From NCBI RefSeq assembly GCF_009617575.1, contig NZ_WIXJ01000002.1, positions 496,001 to 560,000 of the forward strand: a stretch of 64,000 bases of DNA, written 5' to 3'. Below the pieces are notes generated by a model. It searched no databases and was not told the origin of the DNA. It saw only the letters and a program-made list of their open reading frames with translations. The translations under genes and the position numbers were made by a program. Positions 17,389-26,515 of the stretch are shown in pieces. This DNA comes from Rhodocyclus gracilis. Lineage in GTDB: Bacteria > Pseudomonadota > Gammaproteobacteria > Burkholderiales > Rhodocyclaceae. Position 1 is the first letter of the stretch; each line of letters begins with the position of its first letter.

Positions 17389-18831
17389 ATGGCCCGCCAA
17401 CGCGCCGCAAAGTCCGAAACCTCCGAAACCCGCAAATCCCGCAAGACCCCGCCCGTCAAGCTCTTCGTGCTTGACACCAACGTGCTGATGCACGACCCGA
17501 CCAGCCTGTTCCGCTTCGAGGAACACGACGTCTTCCTGCCGATCATGACGCTGGAAGAACTCGATAACAACAAGAAGGGCATGTCGGAAATCGCCCGAAA
17601 CGCCCGCCAGGTGACGCGTACGCTCGACGATGTCGTCAACAGCAGCAGCGAGGGCATCGAAGAGGGCATTCCGCTCAACATTCCCTCGCGCAAGCTCGCC
17701 AGTGGGCGGCTTTTCGTGCAGACCGAGGCGATTTCCTCGGATCTTCCCGCCGGTCTGCCAACCGCCAAGGCCGACAACCAGATCCTCGCGGTCGTCATCC
17801 ATCTGCAACGGCAGCACCCCGGCCGGGCGGTGATCCTCGTCTCCAAAGACATCAACATGCGCATCAAGGCCCGCGCGCTCGGGCTGGAAGCGCAGGACTA
17901 CTTCAACGACAAGGTACTGGAAGACACCGACCTGCTCTATACGGGCATGCGCGAGTTGCCCGGCGACTTCTGGGACACCCACGGTCCGGATATGGAGTCG
18001 TGGAAGAAGGACGGGCACACGCTCTACCGCCTGAAGGGCCCGCTCTGCTCGCATCTGCTGGTCAACGAGTTCGTCTATCAGGAAGGCGAACGCCCCCTCT
18101 ACGCGCTCGTCCGCGAAGTCGCCGGCAACACGGCGCTAATCGAGACGCTGACCGATTACACGCATCCGAAAAACAACGTCTGGGGCATCACCTCGCGCAA
18201 CCGCGAGCAGAACTTCGCCCTCAACCTGCTGATGAACCCGAACGTCGACTTTGTCACCCTGCTCGGTCAGGCTGGTACCGGCAAGACCCTGCTGACGCTG
18301 GCCGCCGGCCTGACGCAGGTGCTCGAGAGCAAGCTCTACTCGGAAATCATCATGACGCGGGTGACGGTCCCGGTCGGCGAGGACATCGGTTTTCTGCCCG
18401 GCACCGAGGAAGAAAAGATGGCGCCGTGGATGGGTGCCCTCGAAGACAACCTCGACGTGCTCAACAAGACCGACGACGAGGCAGGCGACTGGGGGCGCGC
18501 GGCGACGCGCGACCTGATCCGCAGCCGGATCAAGATCAAGTCACTCAACTTCATGCGCGGGCGCACCTTCCTCAACAAGTTCCTGATCATCGACGAGGCG
18601 CAGAACCTGACGCCGAAGCAGATGAAGACGCTGATCACGCGCGCCGGCCCCGGCACCAAGGTGGTCTGTCTCGGCAACATCGCGCAGATCGACACACCCT
18701 ACCTCACCGAGGGCAGTTCTGGCCTCACCTACGTCGTCGATCGCTTCAAGGGTTGGGAGCATTCGGGGCACATTACCCTGCAACGCGGCGAGCGCTCCCG
18801 CCTCGCCGACCGCGCGGCCGAAGTGCTATGA
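17389..18831 (+). CDS. PIN-PhoH fusion protein (PhoH2-like RNA helicase/nuclease)
   Basis: This is a 480-residue cytoplasmic protein. The N-terminal PIN nuclease domain begins KLFVLDTNVLMHDP (acidic Asp29) and continues through VSKDINMRIKARALG. The C-terminal half is a PhoH ATPase with Walker A GQAGTGKT and Walker B LIIDEAQN. This PIN-PhoH order is that of PhoH2 proteins, which in mycobacteria unwind and cut RNA. Here it is not next to a PhoAT antitoxin. ATG 17389 is preceded by GGAGA at seven bases; the longer frame from 17302 reads through the upstream gene end and is not used. A GC-rich hairpin follows the stop. Confidence 0.92.
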   Translation: MARQRAAKSETSETRKSRKTPPVKLFVLDTNVLMHDPTSLFRFEEHDVFLPIMTLEELDNNKKGMSEIARNARQVTRTLDDVVNSSSEGIEEGIPLNIPSRKLASGRLFVQTEAISSDLPAGLPTAKADNQILAVVIHLQRQHPGRAVILVSKDINMRIKARALGLEAQDYFNDKVLEDTDLLYTGMRELPGDFWDTHGPDMESWKKDGHTLYRLKGPLCSHLLVNEFVYQEGERPLYALVREVAGNTALIETLTDYTHPKNNVWGITSRNREQNFALNLLMNPNVDFVTLLGQAGTGKTLLTLAAGLTQVLESKLYSEIIMTRVTVPVGEDIGFLPGTEEEKMAPWMGALEDNLDVLNKTDDEAGDWGRAATRDLIRSRIKIKSLNFMRGRTFLNKFLIIDEAQNLTPKQMKTLITRAGPGTKVVCLGNIAQIDTPYLTEGSSGLTYVVDRFKGWEHSGHITLQRGERSRLADRAAEVL

Positions 18832-18836
18832 TCCGT

Positions 18837-18879
18837 GCCGACCGGCACTGCCGGTCGGCACTGCCGGCCGGCTCATTTT
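18837..18879 (+). terminator. Possible terminator after the PIN-PhoH gene
   Basis: GCCGACCGG and CCGGTCGGC form a 9-bp stem with a five-base loop. A second GC-rich pairing (GCCGGCC region) and a run of five T at 18875-18879 follow. The T run is not directly at the first stem, so the exact terminator is uncertain. Confidence 0.4.
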
Positions 18880-19008
18880 TGCCGGACCCCAACCTCGATC
18901 CGGCAGCACCGCCCTCCCCCGCAGAATATCGATCGGTGGCGGGAGTCCCTATCGCGGCGTCACTGACAGCGGCCCGCCACGGCGGCCGCGACACACGCTG
19001 GAGCCCTG

Positions 19009-20268
19009 ATGAAACGACGCAAATTCCTCGCCGCCTCGGCGCTATTTTCACTGCTGGCCTCGACGCCAGCCTGGGCAGCCAACAAGGCTGCCGCAAAAAA
19101 ACCCCTCCCTGCCCGCACCGCCGCCGCCAAGACTGGCGGACGCAACGCCTACAAGCCGGTCGGTCGCGGCGTCGCCGCCAGACCGGGCGCCGTTGCCCGA
19201 CCCGCCGCGCCGCCCATCGAGACGCCAGCACGCGCCGCGCTCACCCTGCCGGAAGAACCACCGGCGCTGTGGCGGACGTATGAAGTCAGCTCGAGCATCA
19301 CGCTCAGCAAAGTGCGTGGCCGCAGCCGTGTCTGGCTGCCGCTGGCGCAGTACAAGGATTCGACCTGGCAGCGCTCGCTCGGCCATCGCTGGGAAGGCAA
19401 CTTCGAAACCGCCGGTATCTACCGCGACCCGACCGCCGAGATGGAAGTCTTCGTCGCCGAATGGAAAGAAGGCGTCGCTGCCCCGCAGTTGCGACTGGTG
19501 AGCCAGGTCGCGACACAGGACCGGCACTTCGACGTCACGCATCGCAACTTCGTCGCCGAGCGTACCGACGTGCTGCGCCGCTGTCTGCAGCCCTTCGCTG
19601 GCGGCGCGGAAGACTCGCTGCGGCGCATTGCCGAGCGCATTCTCGGTCGCATCAAAGACCCCGTCGCGCAGGGCAAAGCCATCTATGACTGGGTCGTCGA
19701 CAACACCGCGCGCGACCCGCTGACGCCGGGCAGTGGCCGTGGCGATATCGCCGCCATGCTCGAAAGTGGCCATCTCGCCGGCAAGAGCGCCGACATCGCC
19801 CTGCTCTTCGTTGCCCTCTGTCGCACGGTCGGCCTGCCGGCACGCCCGGTCTTTGGCCTGCGCGTCGACGGCTCGCGCCTGTTTACGAGCCTTGGCGCCA
19901 GTGGCGAACTGGCGCAGGCGCAGCATTGCCGCGCCGAGTTTTACGCGCCGGGCTATGGCTGGATTCCGGTCGACCCGTCGGATGTGCGCACGGCGATCCT
20001 CGAAGAGCACCTCGGGCCAGCCGACGCCAAGCTGACCGTTTTGCGCAAGCTGCTGTTCGGCTTCTGGGAAATGAACTGGATCGGCTTTAACGCGGCACAG
20101 GATGTCAGCCTGCGCGACGCCTTCGGCGGCACGCCGCTGCCGCAAAGCGCTGGAGGCAACCTGCCGTTCCTCGTCTATCCGCAGGCCGAATCTGCCGACG
20201 GCCGCTTCTCCAGCCTCGACCGCGACCGCCTCGCCTACAGCGTCACGGCGCGGCGAGTGAACGGCTAG
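19009..20268 (+). CDS. Exported transglutaminase-like protein with Ser at the catalytic Cys position
   Basis: This is a 419-residue protein with an N-terminal export signal (KRRKFLAASALFSLL...AWA); the RRKFL could also be a Tat motif. A disordered Ala/Pro linker runs to about residue 80. The C-terminal transglutaminase-like domain has YDWVVDNTARDP, GKSADIALLFVALC and HCRAEFYAPGYGWIPVDPSD. His306 and Asp322 of the triad are in place. The position where relatives have Cys (GKCAD) is Ser260 (codon AGC at 19786). A second usual Cys (GCG) is also Ser242. The protein may be a binding-only relative or a Ser-based hydrolase. GGAG precedes ATG 19009. It converges with dnaB. Confidence 0.82.
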   Translation: MKRRKFLAASALFSLLASTPAWAANKAAAKKPLPARTAAAKTGGRNAYKPVGRGVAARPGAVARPAAPPIETPARAALTLPEEPPALWRTYEVSSSITLSKVRGRSRVWLPLAQYKDSTWQRSLGHRWEGNFETAGIYRDPTAEMEVFVAEWKEGVAAPQLRLVSQVATQDRHFDVTHRNFVAERTDVLRRCLQPFAGGAEDSLRRIAERILGRIKDPVAQGKAIYDWVVDNTARDPLTPGSGRGDIAAMLESGHLAGKSADIALLFVALCRTVGLPARPVFGLRVDGSRLFTSLGASGELAQAQHCRAEFYAPGYGWIPVDPSDVRTAILEEHLGPADAKLTVLRKLLFGFWEMNWIGFNAAQDVSLRDAFGGTPLPQSAGGNLPFLVYPQAESADGRFSSLDRDRLAYSVTARRVNG

Positions 20269-20316
20269 ACCGCCAGCAACGCGCACCGCGAGCGTTGCCC
20301 AACGCCCGCAGCGCGC

Positions 20317-20336
20317 GGCGGCGCCCGCGCGCCGCC
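20317..20336. terminator. GC hairpin between convergent genes
   Basis: GGCGGCGC and GCGCCGCC pair around CCGC in the 74-base gap between the transglutaminase-like gene and dnaB, which face each other. There is no T run, so it may only slow polymerase or act with Rho. Confidence 0.3.
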
Positions 20337-20342
20337 ACTGCG

Positions 20343-21752
20343 TTAATAGCTACCCGGTTGGGCGCAGTTCTCGAAACGCGTGTATTCGCCAAGGAAGGTG
20401 AGCTGCACGGTACCGATCGGGCCGTTCCGCTGCTTGGCGATAATGATTTCGGCAAGTCCCTTATCCTGCGTATCGGGGTTGTAAACCTCGTCCCGATAGA
20501 TGAACATGATGACGTCGGCGTCCTGCTCGATAGCGCCGGATTCGCGCAAGTCGGACATCACCGGGCGTTTGTTCGGTCGTTGTTCGAGCGAGCGGTTAAG
20601 CTGCGACAGCGCAATCACCGGCACGCTCAGTTCCTTCGCCAAGCCCTTCAGCGAGCGCGAGATTTCGGAGATTTCCGTTGCCCGGTTTTCACCGGCGGTG
20701 GTCGACGACATCAGTTGCAGGTAATCGACGACGATCAGGCCGAGCCGACCGCACTGGCGGTGCAGCCGGCGCGCCCGTGCACGCAAGTCGATGGGGTTCA
20801 GCGCCGGCGTTTCGTCGATGTACAGCGGCGCTTCGTGCATCTTGCCGATGGCAAACGACAGGCGCGACCATTCGTCGTCGTTCAGCTTGCCGGTACGCAC
20901 GCGGTGCGAGTCCAGCCGGCCAACCGAGGCGAGCATCCGCATCGCCAACTGCGCGCCGCCCATTTCCATGGAGAAGACGGCCACCGGCAAACCGACCTCG
21001 ATGGCGACGTGTTCGGCCATGTTCAGCGAGAAGGCCGTTTTGCCCATGGAGGGGCGCCCGGCGACGATCAAGAGGTCGCCAGGTTGCAGCCCCGAAGTCT
21101 TGTTGTCGAGGTCGTGGTAGCCCGTCGGCACACCGGTGATGTCCGACGGATTGTCACGGTCGTGCAGTTCCTGGATGCGCTCGACCACCTGGGTGAGCAA
21201 CGGATTGATATGCTGGAAACCGCTCTGGTGGCGAAAACCACTTTCCGCAATAGCGAAGACCTTGGCCTCCGCCTCGTCGAGCAGGGTCTTCGGGTCGCGC
21301 CCCAGCGGATTGAGGGCGCTGCCCGCAATTTCGTCGCCGGCCGTCACCAGCAGACGCAGAATCGCCCGCTCGCGCACGATCTCGGCGTAGCGGCGAATGT
21401 TCGACGCGGACGGCGTATTCGCCGCCAGTTCGCCCAGGTAAGCGAGGCCGCCAGTCTGTTCGCCCTGCCCGGCACGATCCAGCGCTTCGGCAACGGTCAC
21501 CGCATCGACCGGCTTGCCGCGCTCAAACAGCGAGCTGATCTGGCGCCAGATACGGCGATGCTCGTCGCGGTAGAAATCGCCTTCCGACAGCAGGTCGGCG
21601 ATGCGGTCCCAGGCGCTGTTGTCCAGCAACAGACCGCCAAGCACCGACTGCTCGGCCTCCAGCGAATGCGGCGGCACCCGCAGATGGGCGATGCTCGGAT
21701 CGACCGCCGCCTCTTTCGATGCAGAATTAAAGGGTTTGAACGACTTGGCCAT
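20343..21752 (-). CDS. dnaB: Replicative DNA helicase DnaB
   Basis: This 469-residue hexameric helicase opens the replication fork and contacts DnaG primase. The N-terminal helical domain ([19 protein letters not shown]) is followed by the RecA-like domain with Walker [12 protein letters not shown] and Walker [26 protein letters not shown] and the [12 protein letters not shown] segment complete the family signature. No intein is present. It is the last gene of the rpsF-priB-rpsR-rplI-dnaB cluster but is separated from rplI by a strong terminator, so it probably also has its own promoter. Confidence 0.98.
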   Translation of the reverse strand: MAKSFKPFNSASKEAAVDPSIAHLRVPPHSLEAEQSVLGGLLLDNSAWDRIADLLSEGDFYRDEHRRIWRQISSLFERGKPVDAVTVAEALDRAGQGEQTGGLAYLGELAANTPSASNIRRYAEIVRERAILRLLVTAGDEIAGSALNPLGRDPKTLLDEAEAKVFAIAESGFRHQSGFQHINPLLTQVVERIQELHDRDNPSDITGVPTGYHDLDNKTSGLQPGDLLIVAGRPSMGKTAFSLNMAEHVAIEVGLPVAVFSMEMGGAQLAMRMLASVGRLDSHRVRTGKLNDDEWSRLSFAIGKMHEAPLYIDETPALNPIDLRARARRLHRQCGRLGLIVVDYLQLMSSTTAGENRATEISEISRSLKGLAKELSVPVIALSQLNRSLEQRPNKRPVMSDLRESGAIEQDADVIMFIYRDEVYNPDTQDKGLAEIIIAKQRNGPIGTVQLTFLGEYTRFENCAQPGSY

Positions 21753-21859
21753 GGCTATCCGGAGGGCGAAACGCGCGCGCGCAACAAGCCGCGCAAGGCC
21801 GGCAGTTTACCCTGCCCAGCGGGCGCGGGGATCGTGCCGCGCGCGAAAGCGTACAAACA

Positions 21860-21889
21860 AAAAAGCCTTGCCCGAAGGCAAGGCTTTTT
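21860..21889. terminator. Bidirectional rho-independent terminator after rplI
   Basis: AAAAAGCCTTGCC and GGCAAGGCTTTTT form a 13-bp stem with a CGAA loop and U runs in both directions. It lies between the rplI stop and the dnaB start and should end ribosomal-protein transcripts. Confidence 0.9.
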
Positions 21890-21921
21890 GACGCGGGCCG
21901 CGACAGCGCGGCGCCTCGATT

Positions 21922-22371
21922 TTAGTGCTCGCCGAGAACGGCGACGGTGATCGTCGTCGTCACGTCGGTGTGCAACGACACTTCGAGCTCGGTTTCGCTG
22001 ACCGTCTTGATCGGGCCGTTCGGCATGCGCACCGAAGCCTTTTCAACGTCGAAGCCCAGCGCCTTGAGGGCGTCGGCCACGTCGTGGTTGGTCACGGAGC
22101 CGAACAGGCGGCCATCGACACCCGATTTGCGGGTGATGCTGACGACCGTGCCTTGCAGCTTTTCAGCGACGGCTTGCGAGGCGGCCAGCTTTTCAGCGGC
22201 CGCGGCTTCGAGTTCGGCGCGGCGAGCTTCAAACTCGGCGAGAGCCTTCGGCGTTGCGCGGCGAGCCTTGCCGGCGGGAATCAGGAAGTTACGGGCATAG
22301 CCGTCCTTGACCTTGACCAGATCGCCGAGTGCGCCGAGGTTGACGACTTTTTCCAGCAGAATGATTTGCAT
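21922..22371 (-). CDS. rplI: 50S ribosomal protein L9
   Basis: This is a 149-residue large-subunit protein that binds 23S rRNA near L1. It opens with the family signature [29 protein letters not shown] (given by position, residues 1-29). The connecting helix (about 42-75) and a C-terminal domain follow. Full length. Co-transcribed with rpsR 14 bases upstream. Confidence 0.98.
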   Translation of the reverse strand: MQIILLEKVVNLGALGDLVKVKDGYARNFLIPAGKARRATPKALAEFEARRAELEAAAAEKLAASQAVAEKLQGTVVSITRKSGVDGRLFGSVTNHDVADALKALGFDVEKASVRMPNGPIKTVSETELEVSLHTDVTTTITVAVLGEH

Positions 22372-22385
22372 CGTCTTCTCCCGTC

Positions 22386-22661
22386 TTACTGGTGGTTATC
22401 GGTGTAAGGCAGCAGCGCCAGGAAGCGCGCGCGCTTGATGGCGACCGACAGCTGACGCTGATAGCCGGCCTTGGTACCGGTCAGGCGAGCCGGCATGATC
22501 TTGGCGTTCTCGGCGATGTATTCCTTGAACTGATCGACATCCTTGTAGTCGATTTCCTCGACCTTTTCTGCGGTGAAACGGCAGAACTTGCGACGCTTGA
22601 ACAGACCGCTGCCGCGCTTCTTGCCGCCCTTTTCATCCTTCTTCTTGAAGAACCTGGCCAT
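22386..22661 (-). CDS. rpsR: 30S ribosomal protein S18
   Basis: This is a 91-residue small-subunit protein that pairs with S6. It has a basic N-terminus ([17 protein letters not shown]), the [16 protein letters not shown] core and a C-terminal [17 protein letters not shown]. Its start lies inside the end of priB (29-base overlap), with AAGGA as ribosome site, so it is translationally coupled to priB. Confidence 0.98.
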   Translation of the reverse strand: MARFFKKKDEKGGKKRGSGLFKRRKFCRFTAEKVEEIDYKDVDQFKEYIAENAKIMPARLTGTKAGYQRQLSVAIKRARFLALLPYTDNHQ

Positions 22662-22962
22662 TTTGATTTCCTTCTACAAATTCGATTGTGTGTATGTGCA
22701 ATCTCAGTTGCCTGCTGTTCGCGCTACGCGCGGCGAGGAATCCTTCGATCCTGACCGTCGCGCCCGGTGGCGCCGCGTTTAACCAGCGCGCTACCGGTCC
22801 GAGTCCAATCGCCTGCACATCGCATTCAACGCGACGCTCGGCTCCCGCTTCTACCTGAACCGACTGATGCCGGACCAGACACTCCGCCACCGGCACGCCG
22901 GCCGGAGTAAAGCGCAGGGCTTTGCGTTCTACGAGAACGCCAGCGAGTGTGACTCGATTCAC
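22633..22962 (-). CDS. priB: Primosomal replication protein PriB
   Basis: This is a 109-residue OB-fold protein related to SSB. It stabilises PriA on DNA and helps load DnaB when forks restart. It begins [20 protein letters not shown] and has the OB-fold strand pattern and [11 protein letters not shown] near the end. Position between rpsF and rpsR is the standard arrangement in beta- and gammaproteobacteria. Its 3' end overlaps rpsR. Confidence 0.93.
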   Translation of the reverse strand: MNRVTLAGVLVERKALRFTPAGVPVAECLVRHQSVQVEAGAERRVECDVQAIGLGPVARWLNAAPPGATVRIEGFLAARSANSRQLRLHIHTIEFVEGNQNGQVLQEEG

Positions 22963-22989
22963 TCCGCGATTTCAGCGAGGCTCCAACGC

Positions 22990-23385
22990 TCAGGCAGCCG
23001 GCTGCTCGGTTTCAGCCGCAGCTTCTGCCTTGGCTTCAGCCTTCGGCTCGAGCAGCGAGCGCGCCTTTTCTTCCTTCATCATCGGCGACGGGGTCGTAAC
23101 GGCCTTCTTCGTCTTGATGGTCAGGTGGCGCAGCACGGCGTCGTTGAACTTGAACGCGTGTTCGAGTTCAGCCAGCGTTTCGCCGTCACATTCGATGTTC
23201 ATCAGCACGTAGTGAGCCTTGTGCAGCTTCTGGATCGGGTAAGCCAGTTGGCGGCGACCCCAGTCTTCCAGGCGATGAATGACACCGTTGCGCGTAGCGA
23301 CGAGCGCACGATAGCGCTCGACCATCGCGGGCACCTGCTCGCTTTGGTCCGGATGGACGATAAATACGATTTCGTAATGACGCAT
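22990..23385 (-). CDS. rpsF: 30S ribosomal protein S6
   Basis: This is a 131-residue small-subunit protein, partner of S18. It begins [19 protein letters not shown] and has the [22 protein letters not shown] segment. The tail from about residue 100 is Glu/Ala/Lys-rich ([16 protein letters not shown]), typical of acidic S6 tails. The frame is open to 23475, but ATG 23385 has AGGAG eight bases upstream. It is the first gene of the operon, with its own promoter and a leader hairpin. Confidence 0.97.
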   Translation of the reverse strand: MRHYEIVFIVHPDQSEQVPAMVERYRALVATRNGVIHRLEDWGRRQLAYPIQKLHKAHYVLMNIECDGETLAELEHAFKFNDAVLRHLTIKTKKAVTTPSPMMKEEKARSLLEPKAEAKAEAAAETEQPAA

Positions 23386-23401
23386 GAACACTCCTTGTGG
23401 C

Positions 23402-23430
23402 AAAAACCCCCCGCCATGCGAACGGTGGGG
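23402..23430 (-). promoter_or_regulatory. Hairpin plus U run in the rpsF leader (possible attenuator or S6:S18 site)
   Basis: On the minus strand CCCCACC pairs with GGCGGGG around an eight-base loop, with one C/A mismatch, and five U follow. It lies downstream of the proposed rpsF -10 and just before the ribosome site. It may end cysB read-through or attenuate the ribosomal operon. A CCG is present in the upper stem, as in known S6:S18 leader sites. Confidence 0.45.
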
Positions 23431-23449
23431 TAAGGTGGAAAAGCCGGCG

Positions 23450-23479
23450 ATTGTAGCGGCTAAGCATCCGTGCAATCAA
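23450..23479 (-). promoter_or_regulatory. Probable rpsF promoter
   Basis: On the minus strand TTGATT (23474-23479) and TACAAT (23450-23455) are separated by 18 bases, about 65 bases before the rpsF start. Confidence 0.5.
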
Positions 23480-23520
23480 GACATTTCAAGAAAAACCGGC
23501 ATTTACTCGGCCTTCGCCCC

Positions 23521-24462
23521 CTATAACTGATACTCCTCGCCGCCGCCCGCCATCGCCATGTCGACGGCGCGACGCGGCAAATGCGGCGCGAAGAGCTCAA
23601 TGAAGTCGTAGTCGTAGCGGCGCAGGCGCACGCCACGGCGCAAGCCAATGCGCGTGGTATTGGCACCGAAGAGGTGCTCGGCATCGACGGCGACGAGCCC
23701 GCTGTCGCGCACCGGGTCGTACGCCATGCGGGCGATGATGCCAAGCCCGAGGCCGAGTTCGACATAGGTCTTGATCACATCGGCATCGATCGCCGAGAGC
23801 ACGATATTGGGCGTCAGCTGCGCCCGCTCGAAGGCGCTGTTGATCCGCGAGCGGCCCGAAAACGCCGGGTCGTAGGTGATGAGGGGCCAGCGCGCCAGTT
23901 CGGCGAGCGTCAATCCGCCATTCGCCACGGCCGGATGTCCCACCGGCGCGATCACACAATGTACCCACTGATAGCACGGCAACATCACGAGCTGTGGATA
24001 GAGCTCAAGCGCCTCGGTCGCGATGGCAATATCGGCCTCGCCCTTTTGCGTCCATTCGGCGATCTGCGTCGGATTGCCTTGATGCATCGACAAGCGCACG
24101 CTGGGATGGCGGTCAACAAAGCGTTTGACGACTTCCGGCAAGGCGTAGCGTGCCTGCGTGTGCGTCGTCGCAATGACGAGGCTGCCGTTGCCGCCGCCAG
24201 CATATTCCTCGCCGACGCGCTTGATGTTCTCAGCCTCGCGCAACAGACGCTCGGCGATGGCAATCACCTCGCGTCCGGGTTCGGTCACGGACGCCAGACG
24301 CTTGCCCGCACGCTCGAAAATGACGACGCCCAGTTCGTCCTCAAGCAGCTTGATCTGCTTGGAGACGCCAGGCTGCGAGGTATACAGGGCTTCGGCAGCC
24401 TCAGAGACATGCAGCCCACGCCGGGCAACTTCGACGAGATAACGTAATTGCTGGAGTTTCAT
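23521..24462 (-). CDS. cysB: LysR-type regulator CysB
   Basis: This 313-residue transcription activator of sulfate assimilation senses N-acetylserine or O-acetylserine and sulfur limitation. It has an N-terminal winged helix-turn-helix (MKLQQLRYLVEVARRGLHVSEAA; TSQPGVSKQIKLLEDELG). The effector domain has CysB-specific motifs such as ATTHTQARYALP and MHQGNPTQIAEW. ATG 24462 starts the domain; the 11-residue longer frame is not needed. It is divergent from the cysI operon, its obvious target. Cbl would be the main alternative, but cys operon linkage favours CysB. Confidence 0.93.
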   Translation of the reverse strand: MKLQQLRYLVEVARRGLHVSEAAEALYTSQPGVSKQIKLLEDELGVVIFERAGKRLASVTEPGREVIAIAERLLREAENIKRVGEEYAGGGNGSLVIATTHTQARYALPEVVKRFVDRHPSVRLSMHQGNPTQIAEWTQKGEADIAIATEALELYPQLVMLPCYQWVHCVIAPVGHPAVANGGLTLAELARWPLITYDPAFSGRSRINSAFERAQLTPNIVLSAIDADVIKTYVELGLGLGIIARMAYDPVRDSGLVAVDAEHLFGANTTRIGLRRGVRLRRYDYDFIELFAPHLPRRAVDMAMAGGGEEYQL

Positions 24463-24494
24463 CGGCCAACACCCCGCACAAAGAGGCGCAATCA

Positions 24495-24509
24495 ATAACG
24501 GAAAGTTAT
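24495..24509. promoter_or_regulatory. LysR-type T-N11-A palindrome in the cysB-cysI region
   Basis: ATAAC-GGAAA-GTTAT is a perfect inverted repeat of the LysR T-N11-A type. It lies just downstream of the proposed cysB -10 and 33 bases before the cysB ATG. Bound CysB there would repress its own gene, as is known for CysB in enterics. Confidence 0.5.
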
Positions 24510-24512
24510 AAC

Positions 24513-24541
24513 AATTTAACCGAATAGTCTTTTTGGATCAA
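24513..24541 (-). promoter_or_regulatory. Probable cysB promoter
   Basis: On the minus strand TTGATC (24536-24541) and TAAATT (24513-24518) are separated by 17 bases. The T-N11-A palindrome lies at the expected transcription start. Confidence 0.45.
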
Positions 24542-24760
24542 TCGTGCGCTGCTACGATTCCGCGCTCCTGACACCACCGCTCCTGCCGGCAGTTACTACC
24601 GGCGAGTGCATCATGCAGGCGTTTTTGCAGGAAATCCCTGCCGGCTGCCGCAGTCCTGGCGAACGAAACGGAAGCCGTCATGGCGACCACCGACGCTGAC
24701 GGACTCACGGTTAGCTGCCACCTCCGCGCCTTGATGGCGCATCGACACGGATGCCGCCCG

Positions 24761-26515
24761 ATGTATCGCTACACCCCCACCGACCAGCGACTGGTCGACC
24801 AACGCGCCAGCCAGTTCAGCGACCAGATGGCACGCCACGCCCGCGGCGAACTGGCGGCCGACGAACTGCGCCCACTCCGCCTGCAAAACGGACTGTACAT
24901 TCAGCGGCACGGCCCGATGCTGCGCATTGCCATTCCCTATGGCGCGCTGGCGGCGACGCAGCTCCGCAAGCTGGCCGACATCACGCGCCGCTACGACCGA
25001 GGCTACGGCCATTTCACGACACGGCAGAATCTGCAACTGAACTGGCCGAAATTCGAGGAGACGCCGCGTATTCTCGGCGAGCTCGCCGGCGTGCAGATGC
25101 ATGCCATCCAGACCTCCGGCAACTGCATCCGCAACGTCACTACCGACCATTTTGCCGGCGTCGCGCCCGACGAACTGAGCGATCCGCGCCCATACTGCGA
25201 AATCCTCCGCCAATGGTCGACGCTGCACCCGGAATTTGCCTTCCTGCCGCGCAAATTCAAGATCGCCGTCAACGCAGCGACAACCGACCGCGTGCTGATC
25301 CGCGCACACGACATCGGCCTGCAACTCGTCCGCGACGATGCCGGCGCCTTCGGCCCGGCGGGCGACTACGGCCTGCGCGTCTTCGTAGGCGGCGGTCTTG
25401 GCCGGACGCCGATCCTGGGGCAACTGCTCCAGGAATTCCTGCCGCGCCGCCACCTGCTCTCCTTCCTCGACGCCGTGCTGCGCGTCTACAACCGTCACGG
25501 CCGCCGCGACAACCTCTACAAGGCGCGGATCAAGATTCTCGTGCAGTCGCTTGGCGTCGACGAATTTCGCCGTCAGGTCGAGGCGGAATGGGCGCTCTAC
25601 CGCGACGGCCCGCTGACGCTCACTGACGCCGAATTCGCGCGCATGGAAGCGCAGTTCGCCCCGCCGGCCTATCGCCCGGCCGAGACCAGCGCCGTCTCCG
25701 GCGAAGCGGCCGCCCCGGCAACGACGGCTGGCAACGCAGAGACCGAAGAGCGCGCCGAGTTCGTGCGCTGGCAAGAGCGCTGCGTGCATCCGCACAAAGT
25801 CGCCGGCTACGCTGCCGTCACGCTGTCGCTAAAGAAAACCGGTGTCGCACCGGGCGACATCAGCGCCGAACAGATGGATCTCGTCGCCGATCTGGCCGAG
25901 CAATACAGCTTTGGCGAATTGCGCGTCAGTCATGAACAGAATCTGGTGCTGGCCGACGTCCACCACAGCGATCTGTACGCGCTCTGGCAGCGCGCCCGTG
26001 CGGCCGGTCTCGCCACCGCCAATACCGGCCTCATCACCGACATCATCTGCTGCCCGGGCGGCGATCTGTGCTCGCTCGCCAATGCCCGCTCGGTCCCCGT
26101 GGCGCAGGCCATCCAGCTGCGTTTTGCCGACCCGCAACGTCTGCACGCGCTGGGCGAGGTGTCGCTCAACGTATCGGGCTGCATGAACTCGTGCAGCCAC
26201 CACCCCGTCGCCGACATCGGCGTGCTTGGCGTCGATAAGAACGGCGAGGAGTGGTACCAGATCACCCTCGGCGGACGCACCGGGCACGACGCCGCAATCG
26301 GCAGCGTGATCGGCCCGGCCTTCCGCGCCGACGAAGTCCCCGACATCGTCGATACGTTGATCGCCGTGCATCAGGAAAACGCTGTCGGCGGCGAACGCTT
26401 TGCCGACACGCTGGCACGACTGGGCGCCGCCCCCTACCGCGAACGCGCCTACGCCGGTCGCGGCCGCCACCCTCGTCAGGAAAGGAACACCGCCGATGAC
26501 GCGGATCATTCGTAA
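24761..26515 (+). CDS. cysI: Sulfite reductase hemoprotein (siroheme, 4Fe-4S)
   Basis: This 584-residue cytoplasmic enzyme reduces sulfite to sulfide with six electrons. The nitrite/sulfite reductase fold is duplicated. The N-terminal half contains RYDRGYGHFTTRQNLQ and QTSGNCIRNVT. The C-terminal half holds the cluster and siroheme ligands CPGGDLC (Cys-x5-Cys) and SGCMNSC (Cys-x3-Cys). A Pro/Ala/Thr-rich linker (about residues 310-345) joins the halves. ATG 24761 begins homology; an in-frame ATG at 24680 would add 27 unlikely residues. A nitrite reductase would look similar, but position at the head of DUF934-cysH-cysD-cysN and beside cysB makes sulfite the substrate. Confidence 0.93.
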   Translation: MYRYTPTDQRLVDQRASQFSDQMARHARGELAADELRPLRLQNGLYIQRHGPMLRIAIPYGALAATQLRKLADITRRYDRGYGHFTTRQNLQLNWPKFEETPRILGELAGVQMHAIQTSGNCIRNVTTDHFAGVAPDELSDPRPYCEILRQWSTLHPEFAFLPRKFKIAVNAATTDRVLIRAHDIGLQLVRDDAGAFGPAGDYGLRVFVGGGLGRTPILGQLLQEFLPRRHLLSFLDAVLRVYNRHGRRDNLYKARIKILVQSLGVDEFRRQVEAEWALYRDGPLTLTDAEFARMEAQFAPPAYRPAETSAVSGEAAAPATTAGNAETEERAEFVRWQERCVHPHKVAGYAAVTLSLKKTGVAPGDISAEQMDLVADLAEQYSFGELRVSHEQNLVLADVHHSDLYALWQRARAAGLATANTGLITDIICCPGGDLCSLANARSVPVAQAIQLRFADPQRLHALGEVSLNVSGCMNSCSHHPVADIGVLGVDKNGEEWYQITLGGRTGHDAAIGSVIGPAFRADEVPDIVDTLIAVHQENAVGGERFADTLARLGAAPYRERAYAGRGRHPRQERNTADDADHS

